Shown: positions 35,101 through 42,855 of the stretch, one piece after another
How positions within the stretch are numbered: the stretch's first letter is position 1
How the letters are laid out: each line of letters starts with the position of its first letter
Assembly: GCF_023674465.1 (NCBI RefSeq)
Contig: NZ_CP098400.1
Location: 620,001-684,000, forward strand
Direction: 5' to 3'
Origin: Xiashengella succiniciproducens
Lineage (GTDB): Bacteria > Bacteroidota > Bacteroidia > Bacteroidales > Marinilabiliaceae
DNA: 64,000 nucleotides
Program-made: the position numbers and the translations under genes
Notes under the pieces: generated by a model
Seen by the model: only the letters and a program-made list of their open reading frames with translations
Told to the model about the DNA's origin: nothing
Databases searched by the model: none

Positions 35101-35428
35101 TATTATCAGGGAGGACAAGCTGGAGTCCTATAAAGGTGACAGGATAGCAATAGGAAGGATTGTGGATGGCCGTGTTCCTGATTATACTACTCATATAATC
35201 AGTGCCACCGAGGGTGATATGGTCTATATGTTTAGTGACGGATATGTTGACCAGTTTGGTGGCCCCGATAACAAGAAATTCAAGCACCTTAGATTCAGGC
35301 ACCTGTTGCTTAATATTCATAAGCTAAATGCTGACGATCAGAAATCCATACTCCATCAAAAGATGGAAGAATGGAGAGGAGAAAGCGAGCAGATAGACGA
35401 TATCCTGGTACTCGGCTTCAGAGTTTGA
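32114..35428 (+). CDS. Propeller sensor protein with PP2C/SpoIIE-type phosphatase output
   Basis: 1104 residues. Residues 1-33 form a signal/anchor. About 40-690 are repeated blades with motifs such as GFLWIGTEDGLNRYDG and NIWIGTKRRGI, the two-component-regulator propeller. A Y_Y_Y domain follows at about 720-790 (NSYKVMVENYDTEW), then one membrane segment near 795-815, a coiled coil, and a C-terminal SpoIIE/PP2C phosphatase from about 870. Metal-binding acids are visible in SGDFYWMH and VVDCTGHGVPGAF. The topology places the sensor in the periplasm and the serine/threonine phosphatase inside. In most relatives the output is a histidine kinase, so this is a different use of the same sensor. 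The ligand and target are unknown. Confidence 0.88.
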   Translation: MLLFLQINSVYTLYRKLSLILSVMLVFCLNLNAGDPTVSHFTISEGLSNNSINDIFQDSRGFLWIGTEDGLNRYDGYTFEVLKSGGDPEYSLAGNCITAIQEDRNGNIWIGTKRRGISVLISQTGKFKHYRHISGNPRSLPENTVTDFYLSPTGEMWIKMESFLVKYNEPDDSFKSYGHFSNVFKRSGNIGNQIAEESDTTFLIGTKDGLNRFSIRTGMFERLHKYDNQSVVFQDEVHHIQQISRSHYLIGAESGLFLLEPGKHMMPVPASGSYGAKVSVNAISYDIHGNIWLGTTRGLEMYKGGGQRHELYMQSGNGQPLIQGEISVLYNDASDLLWVGTRFNGLYKINLSPSKFSYLGKDNAGNLDMRSFNIRSIYEDTKGRLWLGTLNSGIYVLDKSRNLVRHYVLNSERYRSYDDAVGSMYEDEKGLIWVGSNTGIYTIDPVYNRATEFNYVNDNRYTTLLKNNPVTVVLGDSIGNMWFGTHFGLYRYNNHKMFSYFSEEGSKTLPADHITAMSLDGARGIWIGTDDGLAYFENKSGKIIPLSDFKVSGNTDLQIQSLALDNSGRLWAGTRSGLYSITRVREDSIVVEASPAIRNEKVPSVIPDGKRRIWVSSSKGITMISPEGTIRDYDIYDGVPPQLFNLSSALSTSDGAIYFGGVDGLCWVYPDSLSFNIHRPRIAITDISICNKGDCKGVVLGELAELRIKYKPQLLINLTFAALEFTQPTKNSYKVMVENYDTEWRSVTTSNNLTLSNLMPGRYKLRIMASNNDFTWNNQPLELPIYITPPLWMTKYAYAFYLLLLIFVIQMVINYRIRHYKRANRSLEEKNIDKHKIEEQREILSRINQNLTDSINYATRIQAAMIPTEKVIRTVISDAFVYFRPKDLVSGDFYWMHQRDGKIFIAVVDCTGHGVPGAFMSIIGIDLLRNIVSGQKVDDPSQILRKLSIELDQTLRKNDSNLLEPDSVNDGMDISICVIDRDKKEIRFAGAVNGIYIIREDKLESYKGDRIAIGRIVDGRVPDYTTHIISATEGDMVYMFSDGYVDQFGGPDNKKFKHLRFRHLLLNIHKLNADDQKSILHQKMEEWRGESEQIDDILVLGFRV

Positions 35429-35440
35429 TCAGAAGATATG

Positions 35441-37186
35441 TTAGTTATTAAGAAATTGCTTAATCTTTTTTAGCAGATCCTCGGGTTGGAATGGCTTGCT
35501 TATGTAATCATCCATACCCACTGCCAGACAGCGTTCTTTATCTTCTGGGAATGCATTTGCAGTAACCGCAATAATAGGAACTCTGGTATTGGTTGTGCGT
35601 TCAAGTTCCCTAATCTTTTGAGTAGCCTTAAATCCGTCCATTATTGGCATTTGTACGTCCATTAGAATAAGGTCGTACTTGGCTGTGCCAAACTTATCAA
35701 TAGCTTCTTTACCATTAAAAGCTATGTCAATGCTTTTGACTTCATTTTTAAGATACAGGCAAATAATCTGCTGGTTGCTGAAGTTGTCCTCTACTAGCAG
35801 TATGGATGCATCAGACAGTTCAACTCTGTTCTTGAATCTGTTTTCAGCTCTTTTGTCATAAGAGTCGGAAGATACAGTAAATCTACCTGCGGCTGAAGCA
35901 AAAGTTGCATTGAACTCAAAGATGGTATACTTGGGATTTGTAATGATGTTGAGAGTGTGCCCGTCGCTTTCTATCATCTTTTGAGTAATGGCAAGGTCAA
36001 GGAAATTAATGACCTTACCGGCATTCAGTCTATGCAAATCCTGGTAGTTGTAGAATGACTCATTTGCGTGACTGTCAGAATCTGGTTTGTACACGAAGTC
36101 ACTTATAATCCTGAATATAAGTTCAACCATATCGGGCATGGCCTGAGCTTTTTTAACCTCTATGGTTATGCTGCGGGGCTCACTTCCAGTAGGTCTGGTG
36201 ACTATACTGTTGATAAGGTTGAGGAGAATCTGCTTGATCTTGATGCTGTTGCCTGTCAGTTGACTGGGGATGTCGGCTGCAAGCGACAAGCTAAGTCTTA
36301 CCCTATAATTTTCGTAGGGGAAGAGCCTTAGCACATTATTGAGGGTATTGTATAGGTTGAAATTGCTTATATCGTTACTCTCCTTCATTGTGAGCGATGA
36401 TGCCATAACGAGGTTGTTGACAACACTTACCAGGTTGTTGGCTGAAGCATGAATAGTATTGACAGCATCTTTCTGCTCATCATTGAGCTTTGTAGATTCA
36501 AGGATGTCGAGTATTCCTGTAATATTGCTAAGCGGTGTCCTGATCTGGTGTGACAGTTTCGACAGCAAGTCTTCCTGAGCCTTATTCCTGTTTTGAGTGT
36601 CCAGGATTATCCTTTCCTTTTCAAGTAGTACCTCGGAGCGGATAAACTGGAATGCAAATGCTGCAAGAGTAAAGACCAGGTACATAATAAAATAGTAGGT
36701 GCTCTGGTTAGTACCATAGTTCACGAAGAAAATACTAAGGTCTTTTAGAAGCAAAAAGTCCAATGCTAGCGCAAGAGCCAGTGCCATAGCCCATCGCAGA
36801 CCGTTTTGCCTTCCAGTAAGAGCTATAGCAAAGAAGGGGAAGATCATTACCCAAATAATGCCTACCCCGGTATTTCCACCAAGCAAAACAAAGAAACAAC
36901 AAGTAACAAACAGGATGGCGAGGAAAATATTAAGGCGTAACGTTGATTTAAGTGATTTGATTGAGAGGTGGTTGATTGTCAGTATGAAACCTAATGTCAG
37001 AAAAGGAATGGCTAGTTCTGCTCTCTCGTCAATAAGAGACCAGATGCCCTCAACAAGCACAACAAGAGTAAAAGTCATGCTTGACAGGTTCAACAGTAGG
37101 GATTTGGACTTAGTGTCCATGTCTGCCTGATCATTCTGTTCGGAGATGAAAAGATCCATCATCCGGTTTAATATAGGATTGAGCAT
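35441..37186 (-). CDS. Hybrid histidine kinase with degenerate ATP-binding domain
   Basis: 581 residues. The first 185 hold about six membrane segments. A HisKA domain follows with SHQIRTPLSNI (His213). The catalytic domain at about 300-435 is eroded: the N box reads LLNLINSIVT without the usual NA, and the glycine motifs DxGxG and GxGLGL are missing (regions about 360-372 and 389-400). The C-terminal receiver (from about 461) is intact with LLVEDN, LILMD (Asp510), and the lysine in YISKPF. It is therefore likely unable to autophosphorylate and may work as a scaffold or phosphatase, or respond to another kinase. It converges with the propeller phosphatase gene, 12 bp apart. Confidence 0.85.
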   Translation of the reverse strand: MLNPILNRMMDLFISEQNDQADMDTKSKSLLLNLSSMTFTLVVLVEGIWSLIDERAELAIPFLTLGFILTINHLSIKSLKSTLRLNIFLAILFVTCCFFVLLGGNTGVGIIWVMIFPFFAIALTGRQNGLRWAMALALALALDFLLLKDLSIFFVNYGTNQSTYYFIMYLVFTLAAFAFQFIRSEVLLEKERIILDTQNRNKAQEDLLSKLSHQIRTPLSNITGILDILESTKLNDEQKDAVNTIHASANNLVSVVNNLVMASSLTMKESNDISNFNLYNTLNNVLRLFPYENYRVRLSLSLAADIPSQLTGNSIKIKQILLNLINSIVTRPTGSEPRSITIEVKKAQAMPDMVELIFRIISDFVYKPDSDSHANESFYNYQDLHRLNAGKVINFLDLAITQKMIESDGHTLNIITNPKYTIFEFNATFASAAGRFTVSSDSYDKRAENRFKNRVELSDASILLVEDNFSNQQIICLYLKNEVKSIDIAFNGKEAIDKFGTAKYDLILMDVQMPIMDGFKATQKIRELERTTNTRVPIIAVTANAFPEDKERCLAVGMDDYISKPFQPEDLLKKIKQFLNN

Positions 37187-37337
37187 AAGCTTATGTACTG
37201 TATTGTTCTTACAAGCAAAGTAATCAAAAATTCAATTAGCTCAAATGATATGTACTCTTTTTGAGTATCCTATGCAACAAATATGTAATAAAGTATGTAT
37301 AAAGGACTATGTTTTATAATCAAACAGCAGGAGTCAG

Positions 37338-38183
37338 ATGAGAAAATTGATGATTATAGGCCTATTTGCAATCGTTTCGTTAGTTTGTAAGGCTCAGGAG
37401 CACATACCCACAATTAATGATTATAAGCGCTTTGTGAAATCCAAAACCATGGTGGTTTTGGAAGATGCAATAATGAGCGAATACAATATCGTGATAAAGG
37501 ATATAATGGCAAGGTCATGGGATATTACTCCATATGAGGTGATTAGCTTCAAGCAATTCGAAGAACTTAAGGATGATCCCGACCTATCCTTCCTGATGAC
37601 CACTGTTGTTTCCTTTGCCAAGGATAAGACCAAGGCTCGTTACAACTTTTTAAGTCTGGTGATGGGTGAGCCCAAGGCTAATGTAAAAACAATGCCTGAC
37701 CTTTGCTCTCTTCCATTGTCTTATCTGAAGGTTGATGAAGAAAGCTATAACTATAAACTTGAGGCTTTTATTCTTTTCATTCAGAACCATGTGCGCAATG
37801 TGCTGCAAAATGAAAAGCTGATTGGAGAGAATGCCCTTAAACTTTATAATGCGCAGGCCAAGGGTGCACTGGCCAACAAGACGCTGCTACTGGTAAAGGA
37901 GGATCTTGCAAAGGAGCTACGTACAGAGGCTGCTATCAAGGCCGTTTATCCCTATAAGTTTAGAATTGTGGAAAGGGAAGAAATTGCCGAAGCAATAGAA
38001 CGGCAGGATCCAGATGTTGTATTTCTGCACAAGGTGGGACCGGAGGGAACCCGTGTCAATGCCCGGGTTTACAAGATATTGGTGGGAGCTGCGGATTCAA
38101 AGCTATACTACTGGAATTATGAGATGATGGATCACGCAAGTGATGATGCCTTTCAGGCCAAAGATTTTAAAAAGCTGAAATAA
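37338..38183 (+). CDS. Secreted protein of unknown function
   Basis: 281 residues. A signal peptide (MRKLMIIGLFAIVSLVCKAQ) with a likely cut after KAQ sends it to the periplasm or surface. The rest is helical and mixed, with two cysteines at most and no membrane segment. The C-terminal half ends with an alpha/beta pattern (DPDVVFLHKVGPEGTR, KLYYWNYEMMD). I do not recognise a named family. It has an AGGAG sequence 4 nt before the ATG and is followed by its own terminator. It is divergent from the degenerate kinase gene. Confidence 0.8.
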   Translation: MRKLMIIGLFAIVSLVCKAQEHIPTINDYKRFVKSKTMVVLEDAIMSEYNIVIKDIMARSWDITPYEVISFKQFEELKDDPDLSFLMTTVVSFAKDKTKARYNFLSLVMGEPKANVKTMPDLCSLPLSYLKVDEESYNYKLEAFILFIQNHVRNVLQNEKLIGENALKLYNAQAKGALANKTLLLVKEDLAKELRTEAAIKAVYPYKFRIVEREEIAEAIERQDPDVVFLHKVGPEGTRVNARVYKILVGAADSKLYYWNYEMMDHASDDAFQAKDFKKLK

Positions 38184-38245
38184 TATAGATAATGAAATTG
38201 ATTTTTTAGAAACAGGCTTGGATTGAGACAGTGCAATCGGAAAAG

Positions 38246-38271
38246 AGCATCCCTGCGGGGATGCTTTTTTT
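38246..38271 (+). terminator. Terminator after the secreted unknown
   Basis: AGCATCCC pairs with GGGATGCT around TGCG, followed by TTTTTT. Confidence 0.92.
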
Positions 38272-38319
38272 ATTTCATAGCCGTACGACTAAGGGTTTTA
38301 AGATTCGAGATACTATTCG

Positions 38320-38327
38320 TAATTTTG
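38320..38327 (+). promoter_or_regulatory. Probable ettA promoter, -7 box
   Basis: TAATTTTG matches TAnnTTTG, 41 bp before the ettA ATG. The upstream element is only T-rich (TTT near 38296), so the match is partial. Confidence 0.55.
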
Positions 38328-38367
38328 CGGTCGATTCTATATGAAAAACAATTAATTAAAACCATAT

Positions 38368-40053
38368 ATGGCAGACGATAAGAAAATTATTTTCAGCATG
38401 GTAGGTGTTAGCAAGGTCTATCCTCCACAGAAAAAGGTTCTCAACAATATTTATCTATCCTTTTTTTACGGGGCCAAGATAGGTGTGATTGGTTTGAATG
38501 GCTCGGGAAAATCTACCCTGCTGAAGATTATTGCCGGCATTGAAAAGAATTATCAGGGTGAAGTACATTTCTCACCCGGATACAGCATAGGTTATCTGGA
38601 GCAGGAGCCTCATCTGGATGAAACCAGGACTGTTCGTCAGATAGTTGAAGAGGGTGTTCAGGAAGTCGTCGATGTACTCAAGGCTTACGAAGCTATCAAC
38701 GAGAAGTTTGGTGACCCCGATGTACTTGAGGATCCCGATAAGATGCAGGCACTGATGGATGAGCAGGCCGTATTGCAGGAGAAGATTGACCAATATGATG
38801 CATGGAATCTTGATAGTAGGTTGGAAAGAGCAATGGATGCATTGCGTTGTCCTCCGGAAGATCAACTTGTAAAAGAACTATCAGGAGGTGAAAGACGTCG
38901 TGTTGCTTTGTGTCGTTTGCTGCTTCAGGAGCCTGATATCCTTTTGCTTGATGAGCCAACCAACCACCTTGATGCCGAGTCAGTACACTGGCTGGAAGCT
39001 CACCTGCAGCAGTACAAGGGAACAGTTATAGCCATTACTCACGACCGTTACTTCCTTGATAATGTAGCAGGCTGGATCCTTGAACTTGACAGGGGGGAAG
39101 GCATTCCATGGAAGGGTAATTACTCATCTTGGCTTGAGCAGAAATCAAAGCGTCTTGAAATGGAAGAAAAGGCAGCTTCAAAGCGCCGACTGACACTAGA
39201 ACGAGAGCTTGAATGGGTAAGGATGTCGCCCAAGGCTCGTCATGCCAAGTCAAAAGCTCGTCTGGCAGCTTATGAAAACCTGCTCAAAGAAGACGTTAAG
39301 CAGAAGGAAGAAAAGCTTGAAATCTTTATTCCAAACGGCCCCCGTCTAGGTGAAAAGGTAATTGAGGCCAAGGGTGTGTCCAAAGCTTTTGGAGATAGGA
39401 TACTCTTTGAAGACCTTAATTTCGTATTGCCACCAAATGGTATAGTAGGTGTTATTGGTCCCAACGGAGCCGGTAAAACAACCCTCTTTAGAATGATTAT
39501 GGGTCAGCAGACTGTTGACAAGGGAACCTTTGAAGTTGGTGAGACTGTCAAGGTTGGTTATGTTGACCAGAGCCACTCTGCTATTGATCCCAACAAGACT
39601 GTGTTTGAGGTAGTGTCGGGTGGTTTGGACCTGATACGTATGGGAGGTCGTGATATCAATGCAAGAGCCTTCCTTGCAAGGTTCAACTTTACAGGTGCCG
39701 ATCAGGAAAAGAAATGCGGTATGCTGTCGGGTGGTGAGCGCAATCGTCTGCACCTTGCTATGACCCTTAAGGAAGAAGCCAATGTGCTCTTGCTCGACGA
39801 ACCTACCAACGACATCGATGTCAACACCTTGCGTGCTTTGGAAGAAGGGCTTGAGGACTTTGCCGGATGTGCCGTTGTAATTTCGCACGACCGTTGGTTC
39901 CTCGACCGTATTGCAACTCATATCCTTGCCTTTGAGGGCAACTCATCAGTTTACTTCTTTGAAGGTTCATACTCAGAATATGAGGAGAACAAGAGGAAGA
40001 GGCTTGGAAATGCAGATCCGCAGAGAATCAGGTATCGCAAACTGGTGGAATAG
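38368..40053 (+). CDS. ettA: ABC-F translational throttle ATPase EttA
   Basis: Soluble ABC-F protein that binds the ribosomal E site and gates translation by energy state. 561 residues with two ATPase domains: GLNGSGKST with LSGGERRRVALC and DEPTNHLD in the first, GPNGAGKTT with LSGGERNRLHLA and DEPTNDID in the second. The inter-domain linker is charged and helical (about 250-315). The arm and linker layout and the start MADDKKIIFSMVGVSKVYPP fit EttA better than other ABC-F members. It is a single-gene unit between terminators. Confidence 0.93.
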   Translation: MADDKKIIFSMVGVSKVYPPQKKVLNNIYLSFFYGAKIGVIGLNGSGKSTLLKIIAGIEKNYQGEVHFSPGYSIGYLEQEPHLDETRTVRQIVEEGVQEVVDVLKAYEAINEKFGDPDVLEDPDKMQALMDEQAVLQEKIDQYDAWNLDSRLERAMDALRCPPEDQLVKELSGGERRRVALCRLLLQEPDILLLDEPTNHLDAESVHWLEAHLQQYKGTVIAITHDRYFLDNVAGWILELDRGEGIPWKGNYSSWLEQKSKRLEMEEKAASKRRLTLERELEWVRMSPKARHAKSKARLAAYENLLKEDVKQKEEKLEIFIPNGPRLGEKVIEAKGVSKAFGDRILFEDLNFVLPPNGIVGVIGPNGAGKTTLFRMIMGQQTVDKGTFEVGETVKVGYVDQSHSAIDPNKTVFEVVSGGLDLIRMGGRDINARAFLARFNFTGADQEKKCGMLSGGERNRLHLAMTLKEEANVLLLDEPTNDIDVNTLRALEEGLEDFAGCAVVISHDRWFLDRIATHILAFEGNSSVYFFEGSYSEYEENKRKRLGNADPQRIRYRKLVE

Positions 40054-40095
40054 TAAAATATAAGGTCAACAGGGATCAATGCCTGCTGACGATTT

Positions 40096-40135
40096 TAAAA
40101 AAGCATAAACGCCACGAGGCGTTTATGCTTTTTTT
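40096..40135. terminator. Bidirectional terminator
   Basis: AAAAAAGCATAAACGCC pairs with GGCGTTTATGCTTTTTT around ACGA. It serves ettA (plus) and the cyclase gene (minus), which converge here. Confidence 0.93.
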
Positions 40136-40153
40136 AGTATTGGGCTCTGAAAT

Positions 40154-41278
40154 TTAAACCGGAATTTCGTTGCTACGTGGAATACGGGATAGATGGGGGC
40201 GGTGTAGGTAGTACATATTAAGTGCACCCTTCCCTTTAACCTTGCGAGAGATACGCTTGATTATGATATAGTAATCTTTGAGCAGCTGGTAGGTTGACTC
40301 TGAGATATTTATCTGCATAGGATCCGAATAGGTCTGCATTCGAGCTGCAGTGTTAACAGTGTCTCCAAAAATATCATAAGTCAGATTTGCCCGGCTTGGG
40401 ATACCTGCTATGATATCTCCCGAATTGATACCTATCCTTATTTTCCAGTCGATCTTGTTCTTGTGATTGTGTTCGATGATATATTGTCGCATGCGATCAG
40501 CCAACTTAGCAGCATTGAGTGCATGGTTTTCTGTTTGGTTCCACATACCGCTCACCGCCATATAGGCATCACCGATAGTTTTGATTCGTGTGCACTTGTA
40601 TTTTTCAGTAATCTCGTCAAAGGCCGTAAAGATTGTCTGAAGTTCATCAAGCAGCCTTCGGGGTGACATTTTTTGTGATTTTACTGTAAAATCGACAAGG
40701 TCGGCCATTACAACAGACACATTACGAAAGCGCCTGGGCATGATTTCACCTGTCTCCTCATAGCTTAGCAGGACTTCGGGTGGGAGCAATCCCTTAAGCA
40801 GATTTTCGCGTTTTAATTTTACCAGCTCAATCTGTTCCTTTTGCTTTTGCAGCTGCTTGATCTTCTCGCAAAGTTTCAGGGCAGTCCTGACCCTTGCAAT
40901 CAGTTCGGTAGGTTCAATAGGCTTCTTAAGATAATCTACAGCACCGGCAGACAGAGCTTCATTGACGTGTGATGGAGTTGAGAAGCCTGATACCATAATA
41001 ACAGGGATCTCCTTTGTGGATGGATTACCCTGAAGCGTCTGTAATGCGCCTATTCCCGAAAAATCAGGCATCTCCCAGTCCAGTAGGATCAGATCGGGAG
41101 CATGTCGTATTGCCATTGTGCATACCTCATATCCGTTACGTGCCCTGATAAATGAGGCCTCAGGAAGCATCCGGCTGAGATGTGCTTCTATGAAATCGAT
41201 AAGGTACTCAAAATCATCAGCAATAAGTATTTTAACACCTTCCGTCGTCGGTTCAGCGTAATTAATAGGTGACAGCAT
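40154..41278 (-). CDS. Response regulator with class III adenylate cyclase domain
   Basis: 374 residues. An N-terminal receiver (about 15-135) has the acidic pair at 21-22, phospho-acceptor Asp67 in LILLD, and the lysine in YLKKP. A coiled coil (135-160) leads to a class III cyclase domain (about 185-365). Metal-binding Asp193 (VMADLVDF) and Asp237 (IGD) are present. The base-selecting positions are Lys233 (RIKTIGD) and Asp302 (TYDIFGD), the pair typical for ATP, and the transition-state Asn309 and Arg313 are intact. It should therefore make cAMP when its receiver is phosphorylated. No cognate kinase is adjacent. Confidence 0.9.
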   Translation of the reverse strand: MLSPINYAEPTTEGVKILIADDFEYLIDFIEAHLSRMLPEASFIRARNGYEVCTMAIRHAPDLILLDWEMPDFSGIGALQTLQGNPSTKEIPVIMVSGFSTPSHVNEALSAGAVDYLKKPIEPTELIARVRTALKLCEKIKQLQKQKEQIELVKLKRENLLKGLLPPEVLLSYEETGEIMPRRFRNVSVVMADLVDFTVKSQKMSPRRLLDELQTIFTAFDEITEKYKCTRIKTIGDAYMAVSGMWNQTENHALNAAKLADRMRQYIIEHNHKNKIDWKIRIGINSGDIIAGIPSRANLTYDIFGDTVNTAARMQTYSDPMQINISESTYQLLKDYYIIIKRISRKVKGKGALNMYYLHRPHLSRIPRSNEIPV

Positions 41279-41384
41279 TAAACCCTGTGCTTTTGAGATA
41301 TTTTATTGTTTATACTGAAATTATTCAGTTTTGTTATAGTTTTACAGAACAAGAATTCTTATTAATCAATTAAAGGTTAATTCT

Positions 41385-41720
41385 ATGACTGAGAAAAACT
41401 GGATGACCCTTTGTCATCTTTCTGCATTAGCAATGTTTATCATACCCGGGATTGGAAATATCATTGGTCCCCTGGTAGTTTGGTTACTAAAAAAGGATGA
41501 GTTTCCGGCAGTAGACACTGAAGGTAAGGAAGCTCTGAATTTCCAGATTACTGTTACAATTGCCTTATCGGTGAGTTGGATACTATCCTTGGTTTTGATA
41601 GGATTTGTGTTGATAGCAATTGTCGGACTTGCTAATATTGTATTTATCGTTCTTGCTGCAATCGAGACCAGCAATGGAAGGCCATACCGTTATCCTTTCA
41701 AATTGGACCTTATTAAGTAA
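41385..41720 (+). CDS. DUF4870 membrane protein
   Basis: 111 residues with three hydrophobic segments (about 12-32, 53-75, 75-92). The opening WMTLCHLSALAMFIIPGIGNIIGPLVVWLLKK and the end RPYRYPFKLDLIK are typical of DUF4870. The role of the family is unknown; it is common in Bacteroidota. It is divergent from the cyclase gene and followed by a bidirectional terminator. Confidence 0.88.
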   Translation: MTEKNWMTLCHLSALAMFIIPGIGNIIGPLVVWLLKKDEFPAVDTEGKEALNFQITVTIALSVSWILSLVLIGFVLIAIVGLANIVFIVLAAIETSNGRPYRYPFKLDLIK

Positions 41721-41773
41721 GATTTTTAAGAGGAATCAGGTTGTTCTGGATTGAGTCGATAAGGCCTGAAAAT

Positions 41774-41806
41774 AAAAAAGCTGTACCTTGCGGTACAGCT
41801 TTTTTA
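41774..41806. terminator. Bidirectional terminator
   Basis: AAAAAAGCTGTACC pairs with GGTACAGCTTTTTT around TTGC; it separates the convergent DUF4870 and nitroreductase genes. Confidence 0.93.
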
Positions 41807-41857
41807 TTTAAGGATGCGTGTTACAGGCTCTTACATGTGTATGGAGCGTGCCTGTCA

Positions 41858-41867
41858 CCCCCCCCCC
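41858..41867 (-). repeat. Run of ten G (coding strand) at the nitroreductase stop
   Basis: Ten consecutive C on the plus strand at 41858-41867. On the minus strand the run begins with the last base of the TAG stop, so it lies just outside the coding region. Such runs are prone to slippage and to assembly error. Confidence 0.9.
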
Positions 41868-42493
41868 TACTTTTTGTAAGATACCGGTACATTAAGCATT
41901 ATAAGCTTATGTTCAGGCAGATTCAACAGTGTTTTTAATGCATCCTTATTCATAAAGGCCCGGGGCCTTCCAACCATGTTATTTGCACTAGCAAAGAGCA
42001 GGATGTTTTGCGAAACAATTCCTGCATCAAAGGCAGCCCATTCAGGCTTCAACTCGTTGTTAATCCTGAAGCGGGAAACATCTGAAACAAGAAGACAGAT
42101 CACAGCAGGCAATATTTCAGCCTCATTAGCCGAGAAGACTGAGCGTTTGTCTTCGGTGACTACCTCGATAAGAGCATGCTTGGCAGCATCGTAAAGATAT
42201 ACTCCCGTTTCAATAAACACATAAATATCAATATCCTGTGCGTTCATAGCCGAAGGGGCAGTACGCTTGCCTGATTCAGGTCTGTTGATGCCGTTGGCTG
42301 CCCATAGTAAGTCTGAAAGGTCACGAAATGAAAGTGGGGTTGTATCAAACTCCCTAGGTGAGTGTCTTTCCCAAAGGGCTTCAGTTACAGAGAGTCCTCT
42401 TTCCTTGCTTGGAGCTTCAAGGGTGACAGTGCCTTGTCCATACATGCTACTAACAAAGCAGGCACATATGCATGATAATAATAACTTCTTCAT
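41867..42493 (-). CDS. Secreted nitroreductase-family protein
   Basis: 208 residues from the start MKKLLLSCICACFVSSMYGQ, which gives a signal peptide; a longer frame upstream adds only an unrelated 31 residues. The mature part has the nitroreductase pattern: WERHSPREFDTTPLSFRDLSDLLWAANGINR, then AGIVSQNILLFASANNM. This is the SagB/ThcOx-like branch that binds FMN. Secreted forms of this family are common in Bacteroidota, but the substrate is not known. It follows a 57-residue winged-helix gene by 31 bp on the same strand, so the two are probably an operon. Confidence 0.85.
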   Translation of the reverse strand: MKKLLLSCICACFVSSMYGQGTVTLEAPSKERGLSVTEALWERHSPREFDTTPLSFRDLSDLLWAANGINRPESGKRTAPSAMNAQDIDIYVFIETGVYLYDAAKHALIEVVTEDKRSVFSANEAEILPAVICLLVSDVSRFRINNELKPEWAAFDAGIVSQNILLFASANNMVGRPRAFMNKDALKTLLNLPEHKLIMLNVPVSYKK

Positions 42494-42524
42494 CGTTGTC
42501 AGACTTGTTTTCAGGTTTATTTCA

Positions 42525-42698
42525 CTACTTAGGTTCCCAGAAACAACGCTTTGGAGAAACGATAAGCCCTTCTTTCTTGAGCTCATCCATGGCCTTTTCG
42601 ACCACTTTCTTGTCCAGACCGCTTAGTTCGGCGATCTCACCGGCCTTTAGAGCTTTGCCGGCCTTTTTCATTGCCTGAAGTACAGCTTCTTTACTCAT
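42525..42698 (-). CDS. Small winged-helix DNA-binding protein
   Basis: A 57-residue gene beginning [20 protein letters not shown] and ending [10 protein letters not shown]. The pattern [29 protein letters not shown] is a winged helix: a helix, a recognition helix, and the LIVSPKR wing. Similar tiny proteins are annotated as transcriptional regulators in Bacteroidota. It begins the operon with the nitroreductase. Direct targets are unknown. Confidence 0.85.
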   Translation of the reverse strand: MSKEAVLQAMKKAGKALKAGEIAELSGLDKKVVEKAMDELKKEGLIVSPKRCFWEPK

Positions 42699-42817
42699 AA
42701 TATCTTCATTTTAGGATGATACCAAATATATGTATTATTTCGCTTTTTCATTCTGATATTTGATAGTTTTGAGCCGTCTGTGATGACCTGTATCGATGTG
42801 GTTCTGGACTTTCTTTG

Positions 42818-42825
42818 TACATTTG
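42818..42825 (+). promoter_or_regulatory. Probable hisS promoter, -7 box
   Basis: TACATTTG matches TAnnTTTG, 31 bp before the hisS ATG at 42856. No clear TTG at the expected distance. Confidence 0.55.
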
Positions 42826-42855
42826 CAGCTCATTCAATCACAAAACTGTTCCATA

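Noticed and set aside
41858-41867. Phase-variable coding switch at the G run
   Set aside because: The run begins at the stop codon, so changes in its length cannot alter the protein before the stop.
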